Below are positions 1 to 8,555 of a stretch of 64,000 bases of DNA, one piece after another (the first letter of the stretch is position 1; every line of letters begins with the position of its first letter). A program made the translations under genes and the position numbers. Origin of the DNA: Elusimicrobia bacterium GWB2_63_22 (lineage in GTDB: Bacteria; Elusimicrobiota; Elusimicrobia; Elusimicrobiales; UBA9959); the NCBI GenBank assembly GCA_001799735.1, contig MGUA01000039.1:78289-142288 (forward strand), given 5' to 3'. Under the pieces are notes generated by a model, which made no database searches, was not told the DNA's origin, and saw only the letters and a list, made by a program, of their open reading frames with translations.

Positions 1-182
1 GGGAATCAGAGAAGAGCGCCGATTTTTTGGTGCGCACCCAGGTCGGGGACATTACCGTGGCCGACTTCGACCGCTGCGTGGAGGCGGGGGAAAGCGGCCT
101 GACCGAGGCTTACCGGCGCACCGACGCGGCCAGGGAAGCCCTGCTGATCTACTCCGCGCCCCGGCTGGTGGAAAAATTATGA
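1..182 (+). CDS. Patatin-like phospholipase, C-terminal fragment
   Basis: Partial gene entering from the left edge; the frame runs from base 3 to a TGA at 180-182 and shows the last 59 residues. The stretch FLVRTQVGDITVADFDRC, followed by an AGE segment, resembles the tail of RssA/NTE-type patatin proteins, where a V-x-P/T-x-[VL]-G-[DS]-I motif precedes a helix that ends in a Gly-rich turn. Patatin proteins are serine-aspartate lipid acyl hydrolases, but the GxSxG and DG[GA] catalytic motifs lie outside the window, so activity cannot be judged. The stop overlaps the start of the next gene (ATGA), which indicates translational coupling. Family assignment rests on a short segment and is tentative. 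Confidence 0.5.
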   Translation, partial: ESEKSADFLVRTQVGDITVADFDRCVEAGESGLTEAYRRTDAAREALLIYSAPRLVEKL

Positions 183-1153
183 GGGCCGCTCCCGTCCTCG
201 CCCTGCTGCTCTGCCTGGGAGTCCCGGCGCGGGCTTTCTGGTTCGGCAATTCCTCCGACGAACGCGCGGGCGAACTGTTGGCGCAGATGCGTTCGGCCTA
301 CGCGGGAGGGGATTGCCAGGCCGCGCTCGACATGTCCGAAACTTTCTTCGCCGAGAAACCGCCGGCCAATATGCGCGAGGCGGCCTACGGCTACATGGGC
401 CGCTGCTACGAGGCCACCGGGTCCCTGAACAAGGCCGTCAGCCTTTACAAGCTGGCGCTGGGCCTCTACCCGGAGAACGTCCTGTTCTCCTACAGGCTGG
501 CCCTGATCTACAACCAGTCCGGCTTCCCGCACCTGGCCGCGCCGCTGTTCCTGGATGTGCTGAAGGCGAAGAGCGACGATATCGAGGCCACCCTCGGCCT
601 GGCCCGGGCTTACGCCGCGCAGGGGTTCCTGGGCCGGGCGAAAGGCTATTATTCCAGGGCGGTGATCCTGCAGGACTTCGGCGACGCGGACGCGCTGGAG
701 GAATACGCCCGCTGCATGCTCAGGAAGGGGGATTGGGCGGAGACCGTTTACATCGCCGGCAAAGGAGCGCAGGCCGCGCCGCGCTCGCCCGTCTGGCTGC
801 TGCTGGAGGCCAGGGCCCTGGCCGGCCAGGGGAAATATTATAACGCCGTAGCGCTGCTGGAGTCCGCGCTGCTGCTGGAGCCCGCCCGCGGGCTGCGCCT
901 GGAACGCGCGCTCTACCTGCTGATGGGCGGCCTGCCGAAGCGGGCCATGGAGGCCGCAGAGTCCGAGCTGGCCGCGGGGGCCGACCCGCTGGCCTCGATG
1001 ATCAAGGGTATGGCGCTTTATTCGCTGAACCGCAGGGGCGAGGCCGGCCCGTATCTCGAAGCCGGCCGCGGCGCGGGCCCTTTCGCCTGCAGGATAGGCG
1101 CCGCCCTGCTGGGCGAAGCCCGGGAGAGGGCGGAGGACGCGTGCAAAAAATGA
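179..1153 (+). CDS. Exported tetratricopeptide-repeat protein
   Basis: A 324-residue protein. Residues 1-19 form a signal peptide (basic start, Leu-rich core, cleavage after ARA). The rest is alpha-helical with degenerate TPR units, for example around ANMREAAYGYMGRCYEATG and SPVWLLLEARALAGQGKYY, spaced by about 34 residues. TPR domains act as protein-binding scaffolds in the periplasm, often in envelope assembly. The gene overlaps its neighbours on both sides by four bases (ATGA), so it is the middle of a coupled operon with the patatin gene and dapF. No catalytic motif is seen; the exact partner is unknown. Confidence 0.75.
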   Translation: MRAAPVLALLLCLGVPARAFWFGNSSDERAGELLAQMRSAYAGGDCQAALDMSETFFAEKPPANMREAAYGYMGRCYEATGSLNKAVSLYKLALGLYPENVLFSYRLALIYNQSGFPHLAAPLFLDVLKAKSDDIEATLGLARAYAAQGFLGRAKGYYSRAVILQDFGDADALEEYARCMLRKGDWAETVYIAGKGAQAAPRSPVWLLLEARALAGQGKYYNAVALLESALLLEPARGLRLERALYLLMGGLPKRAMEAAESELAAGADPLASMIKGMALYSLNRRGEAGPYLEAGRGAGPFACRIGAALLGEARERAEDACKK

Positions 1154-1941
1154 AATTCTGGAAAATGTCCGGGGCCGGCAACGACTTTGTGCTGCTGACC
1201 GGGGGCGGCCTGGGGACAGGCGCCCTTAAAAAGCTGGCGGTGCGGCTCTGCGGCCGGCGGCTGGCGATAGGCGCCGACGGCCTGCTCTACGTGAACAAGG
1301 GCCGCGGCGGGGGCGTGGATGTGCGCTATTTTAACTCCGACGGCTCCGAGGCCTTCTGCGGCAACGGTTCGCGCTGCGCGGCCTGGTGGGCCTGGCGCTC
1401 CGGCCTGGTAAAGAGCCGGAAGTTCAGCCTCGCTACCCTGGCCGGGGTCCTCCCGGCGGAGATAGCCGGCAGGGACAGCGTCAGGATGCGGATGCCCGAC
1501 GTGGCGTCCGCCGCGCTGAACTTTAAGGGCCGCTACCCCTCCGGAGTGAAAGCAGTGCATTTTTTAAATACCGGCGTGCCCCACGCGGTGGTGCCGGTGG
1601 GAGACGCGGAGAAAGTAGACGTGGAGGGGCTGGGCCGCGCGCTGCGCTATAACAGGGCTTTTGGTCCCGCCGGCGCCAATGTGAATTTCGTGAGCCTGCG
1701 CGGCGGCCTGGCGCGGATACGCACCTACGAGCGCGGCGTGGAGGGGGAAACCCTGGCCTGCGGCACCGGGATAACGGCGGCGGCGGTGGCGCTGGCGCTG
1801 TCGGGCAAGGTTAAGCCGCCCGTGCGGCTGGCGGCTCGCAGCGGCGGCAGGTTCAAGGTCTGGCTGACGGTTTCGGGCGCGGGGGCTTCGGACATCCGCA
1901 TACAGGGCCCCGCAAAAATAGTTTTCAAAGGGGAGATCTGA
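1150..1941 (+). CDS. dapF: Diaminopimelate epimerase
   Basis: Interconverts LL- and meso-diaminopimelate in the lysine and peptidoglycan pathway. The 263-residue product has the two catalytic cysteines in their family motifs: Cys70 in FCGNGSRC and Cys204 in ACGTGITAAA, plus GAGNDF near the N-terminus and the GVEGET substrate loop just before Cys204. Length is slightly under the usual 270-280. The ATG at 1150 overlaps the stop of the TPR gene (ATGA) and puts GAGNDF at residues 8-13; an in-frame GTG at 1141 is possible but less likely. It sits directly upstream of dapA, and a DapL-type aminotransferase lies at 35.2-36.4 kb, so an aminotransferase route to diaminopimelate is likely. Confidence 0.95.
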   Translation: MKFWKMSGAGNDFVLLTGGGLGTGALKKLAVRLCGRRLAIGADGLLYVNKGRGGGVDVRYFNSDGSEAFCGNGSRCAAWWAWRSGLVKSRKFSLATLAGVLPAEIAGRDSVRMRMPDVASAALNFKGRYPSGVKAVHFLNTGVPHAVVPVGDAEKVDVEGLGRALRYNRAFGPAGANVNFVSLRGGLARIRTYERGVEGETLACGTGITAAAVALALSGKVKPPVRLAARSGGRFKVWLTVSGAGASDIRIQGPAKIVFKGEI

Positions 1942-2825
1942 TGCTTAAACTAAAAGGTTGTTTCACCGCTATCGTAACCCCGTTCCGGAACGGGAAAGTG
2001 GACCTGGACGCGCTTAAAAAAATCGTGCGTGCCCAGCTGGCAGGCGGCGTAAGCGGCCTGGTGCCCTGCGGCTCTACGGGCGAGGCGGCCACGCTTTCTC
2101 CGGAAGAATACGAGCTGGTCATAAAGACGGTGGTGGGAGCGGTAAAAGGCCGGGTGCCCGTAGTGCCCGGCGTCGGCACCAATTCCACGGCCAGGTCCGC
2201 CGAGATGGTCAAGAAGGTCTCGGCGCTCGGCGTGGACGGGCTGCTGGCGATAGTGCCCTACTACAACAAGCCCACGCAGGAGGGCATGACCGCTCATTTC
2301 TCCGAGCTGGCCAAGGCCACCAGGCTGCCCATCATCCTTTACAATATCCCGGGCCGCACCGGCGTCAACATGCTGCCGGCCACCGCGCTGGGCCTGCGCA
2401 GGAAGTTCTCCCACATAGTGGGGATCAAAGAGGCCTCCGGCAGCCTGGACCAGGTGAGCGAGATCCTCAACGGCGCCGACGACGGTTTCGCCGTGATGAG
2501 CGGCGACGACTCGCTGACGCTGCCCATGATGTCGGTGGGAGCCAAGGGCGTTATTTCGGTGGCGTCCAACGTGGCGCCGGCGAAGGTGGCGCGCATGTGC
2601 GAGCTCTTCCTGGCGGGAGACGTGGTGGGCGCGGCCGCCATACACCACGACCTTTTCCCGCTGGTGAAGGCGCTCTTCGTGGAGACCAACCCTATCCCCG
2701 TCAAATACGCGGCTTCGCTGCTGGGCCTGTGCCAGCCCGAGCCGCGCCTGCCGCTGCTGCCTCTCTCCGAGGCCCGCCGCGCCGGCCTGAAAGAAGCCCT
2801 GCTCAAAGCCGGCGTGATAGACTGA
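1941..2825 (+). CDS. dapA: 4-hydroxy-tetrahydrodipicolinate synthase
   Basis: Condenses pyruvate with aspartate semialdehyde, the first committed step towards diaminopimelate and lysine. The 294-residue product is a full-length class I aldolase barrel. Visible active-site features are CGSTGE (Thr46), YYNKPTQEG, the catalytic Tyr134 in LYNIPGRTG and the Schiff-base Lys163 in VGIKEASG. The start codon shares bases with the dapF stop (ATGA), so the two are coupled. The gene is followed by a large palindromic element (2849-2973) that lies between convergent genes. Confidence 0.95.
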   Translation: MLKLKGCFTAIVTPFRNGKVDLDALKKIVRAQLAGGVSGLVPCGSTGEAATLSPEEYELVIKTVVGAVKGRVPVVPGVGTNSTARSAEMVKKVSALGVDGLLAIVPYYNKPTQEGMTAHFSELAKATRLPIILYNIPGRTGVNMLPATALGLRRKFSHIVGIKEASGSLDQVSEILNGADDGFAVMSGDDSLTLPMMSVGAKGVISVASNVAPAKVARMCELFLAGDVVGAAAIHHDLFPLVKALFVETNPIPVKYAASLLGLCQPEPRLPLLPLSEARRAGLKEALLKAGVID

Positions 2826-2848
2826 ACTGTTTGGTTTTGTCCGGAGGG

Positions 2849-2973
2849 CTGGCCGGGGCTTACCCCCCGCGCCCTTTGGGGAAAGGGGGGCCCCGCTTAA
2901 TTCCCAGCGGGGGGGAAACCGCGCAACGGTTTCCCTGCGGCAAGCCAGGGCGCGGGGGGTAAGCCCCGGCCAG
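2849..2973. repeat. Long palindromic element, copy 1
   Basis: Two perfectly complementary 27-base arms (2849-2875 and 2947-2973) enclose a 71-base core. The core holds TTGGGGAAAGGGGGGCCCC and an inner hairpin GAAACCGCGCAACGGTTTC. The core recurs at 22152-22282 (inverted) and about 22851-22974, while the arms differ between copies. The element fills the gap between the convergent dapA and mtgA genes and could act as a two-way transcription stop, although no T-run follows it. Confidence 0.8.
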
Positions 2974-3000
2974 ACCGGCGCCAAGTCTAAATCCTCAGAA

Positions 3001-3865
3001 TTATTCCAACGGTGGTTCCCCGGAGGCGGGGGCGGTGCTTACGGCCGCCTCGTCCGGGGCGCTGACGGTTATTTCGGTGGAAGAGATCACTTCAAAAGAA
3101 TCTTCAAGGGCCGCGTCGTCGGCCTCGTCGGGCAGGTAGCCGGAGGCGCGCATGCGGGCTACTATCTGGCTCTTGCGGCGCTCCATAAAGCGGGTCCCGC
3201 CGGTCGGGTTGTAGCGGCGCGGGCTCGGCAGGGCCGCGGCCAGGGCCGCGGCCTCCTCCGGGGTCAGCTTCGGCCGCGCTATGGCCGAAATAGGCCTGGG
3301 CCGCAGCTTCGGCGCCCCAGATGCCCTTGCCCCACTCGGCGATATTCAGGTAGAGCTCGAAGATACGCCGCTTGCCCAGCTCACGCTCCAACCGCCGGGC
3401 TATAAGTATCTCTTTTATCTTTCGCAGCGGGTTCTTGGAGGGGGAGAGATAGAGGTTCCTGGCCACCTGCTGCGTTATGGTGCTGCCGCCCTTGGCGAAG
3501 CGCCGCGTCTTCCAGTCGGTTTCGATGGCTTTTTTCGTGCTCTCCCAGTCCACGCCCTTGTGGCGGTAGAAGCCGTCGTCCTCCGCCACCAGCACGGCGT
3601 GCTTGAGGTTCTCCGAGATCCCGCTCCACGGCGTCCAGACCAGCCTGCGCGGCAGTTTCCTGCCGAGCTTCGCGGCCTGCCGCTCTTTGAGCCGCATGAA
3701 GGAAGTTTCTGCGGGATTCTTTTTCTTGAATTCTGAAACGTCCGGCAGCCACAGCACGTAGAGCGCGCTCGCCAGGAAGATAAGGCCGACGAGGCCCGCC
3801 AGGGCGGCGAGTTCCCTGCCGCCCAGCAGGCGGAAGCGGATAAAACGGGGGGACGTCTTGGGCAT
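3001..3865 (-). pseudogene. mtgA: Monofunctional peptidoglycan glycosyltransferase, frameshifted
   Basis: Encodes a GT51 enzyme that polymerises lipid II into glycan strands. The N-terminal part (from 3865) has a membrane anchor at about residues 17-37, then the GT51 motifs EDDGFYRHKGVDW and KGGSTITQQVARN and the IAEWGKGIWG motif. After AYFG the frame breaks: the family continuation ARPKLTPEEAA, then ALPSPRRYNPTGGTRF and the C-terminal tail to 3001, is in another frame. Removing one base near 3283-3284 (GGCC read as GGC) restores FGIARPKLTPEEAA, so this is a one-base insertion, either a real mutation or an assembly error. It is the last gene of the leftward polysaccharide operon, 21 bases after the FAD-enzyme gene. 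Confidence 0.85.
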
Positions 3866-3886
3866 GCGGCGCGGCGGTCCGGCGCC

Positions 3887-5182
3887 TCAGCGGAGGACCG
3901 AGGAGGCGGCCTCCAGGCCTTCCTTGACGCTCTCTTCCATGAAGGAGTATTTCCAGGCGCCGTAGCGCCCTATGGACAGCGCGGAGCGGGACTTGAGCCA
4001 GTCGAAAATTACCGGCAGGGCGCGGGCGCGCTCGCGGTTGTAGACGACGTAGGCGCAGGGGATCTTCAGCCAGAGCTTTTCTACTACCTGGCCGGCGCTC
4101 TTCAGGAGCCCGCAGGCCTTCAGGCCCCGCAGGATCTCCTCCTCGGCGGAGGCCAGGTCCAGCGGCTCGCCCGCCGTGGCCAGTTCTATATAGAAAGAAG
4201 CGTGGCCGCGGGGCGCGGCCCTCCTCGAGAAATTAGAGGCGAGGCCAGCCCGGTAGAAGGGGAACTCCGCTCCGGGGAAATAGCCCCAGTGCATGTCGTT
4301 CTTTACCCCTTTCACGCCGAGGTTCAGCACATAGACCGTGTTATGGCGCAGGGCGGCCGCGGCGCGCTTCACGGCGGCCGGGGCGTCCTCGGCCATGGCG
4401 ATAAAGCTGTGGAGCGGGGAGGTGTTTATGAGCCTGCTGAAATTGACCGGGCCGAAATGGCGCACCATAGCCACGCCCTTCTTCAGGTTTACGCTCTCCA
4501 CCTCCAGGCCGAGCCGCAGCCCGCCCAGCCCCGCGGAGAAAGCCGTGGCCAGCGCGCCTATGCCGCCGGACTTCGGGTAATGGAAGACCGTATTGTAGCC
4601 CAGGCCCTCAGACTTTTTGCCGTAGGCGCCTTCTATCACCTCCGCCGGTTTAGGCATCGGTACAAAAGGCGCGCACCATTCGGTGGTGAGGCGTTCCAGG
4701 GGGTAGCGCCAGAGCTTGGCGTTGTAGGGCAGCATGAAATGCTCCGAGATGCCGCCGCCGAAGACCCGCCGGGTCCAGCGGCTGAAGACCTCGGAACCGT
4801 CGCCGGGGCCGCCGCCCGCTTTGTAGGCCTTAAGGAAGCCGCTGACGCATTCCGACTTTACCCGGGGAGGCATGCCGGAGAGGTTAGCCTGGAAAGGGTA
4901 AGGGGTCCAGCTCTTGTGCGCGTAGATCCTGGCGTCGCGCTTTATGCGGGCGCAGTTGCCCTTCAGGGCGTCGAGGATCAGCTTTGAGGTCTTAGGCCAG
5001 CGCAGGTGCAGCAGGTGGCCGGAGTAGTCGAAGGAGAAGCGGCCTTTTTTTACCGTGGCGGCCAGCCCGCCGGGGCGGCTCTCGCGCTCGGCTATCAGGT
5101 AAGGCTTCCTGCCTTCCAGTGCCGTGCCGGCCGAGAGCCCGGCCAGACCGCCGCCGATGATGAGGGTGTGAGTCTTCAGCAT
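3887..5182 (-). CDS. FAD-dependent amine-oxidase-like enzyme of polysaccharide cluster
   Basis: A 431-residue flavoprotein. The N-terminus has the Rossmann FAD motif IIGGGLAGLSAG (residues 8-19), the acidic residue that binds ribose, then PGGLAATV and FDYSGHLLHL, a pattern shared by UDP-galactopyranose mutases and protoporphyrinogen-oxidase-like proteins. The C-terminal IGRYGAWKYSFMEES also fits the FAD-binding end of this superfamily. The start at 5182 is chosen because the FAD motif then lies at the N-terminus and an AGAGG ribosome site precedes it; the frame is open further upstream but would run into the neighbouring gene. Its place between a glycosyltransferase and mtgA suggests sugar-nucleotide rearrangement or glycan modification; true galactopyranose mutase activity is not shown. 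Confidence 0.75.
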   Translation of the reverse strand: MLKTHTLIIGGGLAGLSAGTALEGRKPYLIAERESRPGGLAATVKKGRFSFDYSGHLLHLRWPKTSKLILDALKGNCARIKRDARIYAHKSWTPYPFQANLSGMPPRVKSECVSGFLKAYKAGGGPGDGSEVFSRWTRRVFGGGISEHFMLPYNAKLWRYPLERLTTEWCAPFVPMPKPAEVIEGAYGKKSEGLGYNTVFHYPKSGGIGALATAFSAGLGGLRLGLEVESVNLKKGVAMVRHFGPVNFSRLINTSPLHSFIAMAEDAPAAVKRAAAALRHNTVYVLNLGVKGVKNDMHWGYFPGAEFPFYRAGLASNFSRRAAPRGHASFYIELATAGEPLDLASAEEEILRGLKACGLLKSAGQVVEKLWLKIPCAYVVYNRERARALPVIFDWLKSRSALSIGRYGAWKYSFMEESVKEGLEAASSVLR

Positions 5183-5192
5183 AGTGTTCCTC

Positions 5193-6308
5193 TTAAATAT
5201 TCCGTAAGGCCTCCAGTATCCCGGCGCCCAGCACGCGGGAGGAGGCCCTGCGTTCAAAAAGTTCCCTGCCGGCTCCGCCCAGGCGGGCCCGCAGCGCCGG
5301 GTCGTCCTTAAGGCGGGCCACCGCTCCGGCTATCCCTTCGGGAGAGGCCATGGGGACCAGCAGGCAGTCGGCGCCGTCTGTCAGCAGCTCCGCGGCGGCC
5401 GGCGACCCGCCGGTTATCAGCGGCCTGGCCAGCGCCAGCGCCTCGAAAACTTTATTAGGGATCACCCTGGCCGCCTTGTCCGTGGAGCCGAAGACCCCCA
5501 GGCAGACGTGAGCGGCGGCTATGGCCGCCGAGATCTCCTCCTGGGTGGAGGAATTTACGAATTCAGCCCTCTTCAACCCCAGCTGCGCGGCCAGCGCCCG
5601 GGCGGCGGGGAGGCCTTCACCGGCCCCGTCGAAACGGAAGATAATGTCTTCCCTGTCCTTGAGCAGCGCGGCGGCGCGCAGTATGTATTCCACCCCGTGC
5701 AGCGGGATGTAGCGGCCGGAATAGAGGACGGTGAAGGTTTCGGACGCGGGGGCCGGCGCCGGGGGCGGCAGCCGCGTGGTCCCCACGAAACTGCGGAGGA
5801 ATTTCTCCCTGGGCAGGCCGAAGGCGGAGCAGAAATACTCTATGTGGGCGTCGGTGTCCAGCAGCGCCAGGTCGGCCAGGCGGCAGGAATATTTGTCCAC
5901 CAGGAAGAGCAGCCGGGCCTTTAGCGAACCGGGCTTTATGGCCGGGCGGTCCAGCACGAAGGCCTCGTAGAGGGACAGGAAGGCGTCGAATACCACCGGC
6001 ACCCCGCGCAGGCGGGCCAGCAGCGCCGCCGGGAACATGTCGAAATGGCCGGAGTAGCCTACGAACATATAGTCAGGCTTCGGCGAGAACAGGAAGCGGA
6101 GGGAAAGCTTTACATAGGCGGCCAGCCAGCGCAGCAGCAGGCCGGGGGCGAACCAGCCGGAGCGCGCCCGTGAGAGTTTGTCCGACGTGCCGCTCCACAG
6201 GGGCTCGTGGCATTCCGTCACCTCGGCGCCGTTCTCGCGCAGGCCGGCTATCACGGTCAGGTTGCGCGGGTAGGCGCTGTCGTAGGTGCCCCAGTAGATT
6301 ATCTTCAC
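5193..6308 (-). CDS. Family 4 glycosyltransferase
   Basis: A 371-residue GT-B glycosyltransferase. The N-terminal acceptor domain begins MKIIYWGTYDSAYPRN and the C-terminal donor domain shows the GT4 pattern VLYSGRYIPLHGVEYILRAA, then NKVFEALALARPLITGG with the conserved Glu that contacts the nucleotide-sugar, and LLVPMASPEGIAGA. It likely adds one sugar to the lipid-linked repeat unit on the cytoplasmic face. Its start overlaps the end of the upstream membrane-enzyme gene by four bases and its end is 10 bases before the FAD enzyme. Confidence 0.85.
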   Translation of the reverse strand: MKIIYWGTYDSAYPRNLTVIAGLRENGAEVTECHEPLWSGTSDKLSRARSGWFAPGLLLRWLAAYVKLSLRFLFSPKPDYMFVGYSGHFDMFPAALLARLRGVPVVFDAFLSLYEAFVLDRPAIKPGSLKARLLFLVDKYSCRLADLALLDTDAHIEYFCSAFGLPREKFLRSFVGTTRLPPPAPAPASETFTVLYSGRYIPLHGVEYILRAAALLKDREDIIFRFDGAGEGLPAARALAAQLGLKRAEFVNSSTQEEISAAIAAAHVCLGVFGSTDKAARVIPNKVFEALALARPLITGGSPAAAELLTDGADCLLVPMASPEGIAGAVARLKDDPALRARLGGAGRELFERRASSRVLGAGILEALRNI

Positions 6309-7612
6309 CGGCCGCCCCCGTCGGCGCGGCCGGGGAACAGGCGCGCCAGCGCCAGCGCCGCTATGACCAGCATCAGCGGCTGTATGGCCAGCCGGTAGCG
6401 GGCCAGGCCTTCGTTGGCCATGGAACTCACCAGGGAGATATAGAGGATAAGGGAATAGGCGTAGGCCAGGAAGAAATTCCCGCCGGAAAGCAGCAGGCGC
6501 GCGTTGACGGCGGTGAACCAGGCCAGCAGCGCGAAGACGAGCCAGTAGAACGGGTGCATGCTGACCGCCACTTTCAGCAGGACCGCCCCGGCCTGGCCCG
6601 AGCGCAGGCCGCTTTCCGCCGAGACCGGCAGGCGGTCCGCCAGGCCGAACTTGGCGTAGAGGTTATGCGCCGAGAAGAAGAAATAGAACAGCTCCACCGC
6701 GCTCTCCTTCATATAGGAGAAGGGGCGGCGCAGGATGCTGAGCCGGAAGATGCTCCTGAAATCCGCGTCCATCGCCTCGGCGGGCACGCCGGCGGCCTTC
6801 ATGGCCGCCACGGCGGCGTGCACTACGGGGGCCTTCTGGTCGCGGGCCGCCCGGCCCGCCGGCAGGTTGGCCAGGAAGTAGGGCTTCGCCGCGCTGCCCG
6901 CCGGGAATTCCAGGTGGTTCACCACGCGGCCTACGTAATGGTAGCTCTCCAGCGGCAGCAGGGCGTAGTAGCCCTTGTCCAGGTAGTTGCGCAGGCTCCA
7001 CAGGTTCATGGCCAGCAGCGGCGCGGCCAGGAACAACCCGGCGGCGGCCAGGCGGCTCTTTAACGGCCGCCGGTCCAGCAGGAAGAAAGGCAGGGCGAAG
7101 AAAGGATAAAGCCGCAGGGCCGGCTTGGTGAGCGTGCCGGCGGCGATGAACAGGCCGCAGAGGAGTATCCAGCGCCGCTGCCCGTCCCGGCCGTAAAGCC
7201 AGGCGGCCCAGGCGGACAGGCAGAGCAGCAGGGAGAAGAAGAAGTCCGACAGGATGGCGTGCTGGTAGCTGTTGAAGAGCAGGTCGCAGAAGTAGAGCCC
7301 GGAGAAGATAAGCTTCTGTCTGTCCGTCTCCAGCGTGCGCACTAGGGCGAACCATAAGACCAGGCCCAGTACGTGCTGGGCGATTATTACCGGCAGGTCG
7401 GTATGGCCGAACAGCAGGTAGAAGAAGGAAAGGAAGGCCGGGTAGCCGGGCAGGCGGGACTCGGCGCCCAGGCCGCCGGAGCCCAGGTACTGCAGGGCCA
7501 CGGAGACGTAGCCGGCCGAATCCGGCTCGGTGAACGGGGAGAAGGCCAGCAGGAAAAAAAGCTGCTGGGCCGCCAGCAGCAGGAAGGCCGTCAGCAGCTG
7601 CTTATTTTTCAT
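6305..7612 (-). CDS. Polytopic membrane glycosyltransferase (GT-C type)
   Basis: A 435-residue protein with about ten hydrophobic segments. An acidic motif EPDSAGYVS sits at the start of the first long loop after the first membrane segment, the place of the catalytic acid in GT-C enzymes of the GT39/ArnT kind that use polyprenyl-phosphate sugars. The residue pattern SRLPGYPAFLSFFY after it also matches this group. It overlaps the GT2 gene upstream by 11 bases, and such GT2 enzymes often make the polyprenyl-phosphate donor. The specific sugar and acceptor cannot be told. Confidence 0.7.
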   Translation of the reverse strand: MKNKQLLTAFLLLAAQQLFFLLAFSPFTEPDSAGYVSVALQYLGSGGLGAESRLPGYPAFLSFFYLLFGHTDLPVIIAQHVLGLVLWFALVRTLETDRQKLIFSGLYFCDLLFNSYQHAILSDFFFSLLLCLSAWAAWLYGRDGQRRWILLCGLFIAAGTLTKPALRLYPFFALPFFLLDRRPLKSRLAAAGLFLAAPLLAMNLWSLRNYLDKGYYALLPLESYHYVGRVVNHLEFPAGSAAKPYFLANLPAGRAARDQKAPVVHAAVAAMKAAGVPAEAMDADFRSIFRLSILRRPFSYMKESAVELFYFFFSAHNLYAKFGLADRLPVSAESGLRSGQAGAVLLKVAVSMHPFYWLVFALLAWFTAVNARLLLSGGNFFLAYAYSLILYISLVSSMANEGLARYRLAIQPLMLVIAALALARLFPGRADGGGR

Positions 7613-8555
7613 GCTTCTGCTGGAAGAGCACCCTCTCCAGGATCTTGCGGTTGGTATGCGTCAGGTTGGCCAGCACGCCCATGAGCAGCGTGAAGACGCC
7701 GATGATCAGCAGGGCCGTGCCCAGCGTGAGCGACTGGATGTACCCGGTGGGCACGTTCTGCATGACGGACAGGGTGACGTAATAATACAGGAAGCGCAGC
7801 ACCAGCGCCAGGCCCGGCAGGCCGAAGAGCACGGCGAAGAAGAGGAAGAGGCGCAGGGGCGAATAGACGTAGTAGAGCGTCAGGATGTCGCGCGCGGAGC
7901 GCAGCACGTACTCCACGCTGCTCTTCATCAGGCGCGAGGGGCGCACCGGCGGGTTGGCCTTCACCTCGATGACGGCTATGCGCACCCGCTGGCTGGCCAG
8001 GCGGATGAGGGTCTCGAGGGTGTAGGTGTACTCGCTCACTATCACGTCCAGCCACAGCGCCGATTCCCGGCTGAAGGCGCGGAAGCCCGAGGTTACGTCG
8101 GGCACGTCCTGGCGGCAGATGGCCGAGACCACCCGGCTGCCGGCCCGCTGGGCGAGCTTCTTGGTCCAGGAGAAATGTTCTATGGCCTCTATGTCGCGGC
8201 AGCCGATAACGAACTCGGCCCTGCGCTCTATGATGGGGCGCACCAGGTCTGCGATGCGGGCGGCGGGGTACTGGTTGTCGGCGTCGGTGTTGACTATCAT
8301 GTCGGCGCCCATGCCCAGGGCGGCGTCTATGCCGGCCCTGAAGGCCGCGGCCAGGCCCTGGTGGGAGGGAAGGCTGACCACTTTCTTCACCGCCGGGTGG
8401 CGGCGCGCGGTCTCGGCGGTGGCGTCGGAGCTGCCGTCGTCTATGACCAGCGCCTCTATGCTGTCCACGCCGTCTAGCTTTTTCGGCAGGGCGTCCAGCG
8501 CTTGCGCCAGGTGCTCCGCCTCGTTATAGCAGGGGATCTGGATGACCAGTTTCAT
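7602..8555 (-). CDS. GT2 glycosyltransferase, polyprenyl-phosphate sugar synthase type
   Basis: A 317-residue protein. The GT-A domain shows IPCYNEAEHL, the nucleotide-binding VIDDGSSDAT and the metal-binding NTDADNQYP, followed by two C-terminal membrane segments at about residues 230-300. This is the architecture of bactoprenol/dolichol-phosphate mannosyl- or glucosyltransferases, which load a sugar on a lipid carrier for GT-C enzymes. Two or three such GT-C-like membrane proteins are encoded in the same operon (6.3, 10.4 and 11.8 kb), which makes this the probable donor synthase. Its start overlaps the stop of asnB by four bases. Confidence 0.85.
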   Translation of the reverse strand: MKLVIQIPCYNEAEHLAQALDALPKKLDGVDSIEALVIDDGSSDATAETARRHPAVKKVVSLPSHQGLAAAFRAGIDAALGMGADMIVNTDADNQYPAARIADLVRPIIERRAEFVIGCRDIEAIEHFSWTKKLAQRAGSRVVSAICRQDVPDVTSGFRAFSRESALWLDVIVSEYTYTLETLIRLASQRVRIAVIEVKANPPVRPSRLMKSSVEYVLRSARDILTLYYVYSPLRLFLFFAVLFGLPGLALVLRFLYYYVTLSVMQNVPTGYIQSLTLGTALLIIGVFTLLMGVLANLTHTNRKILERVLFQQKHEK

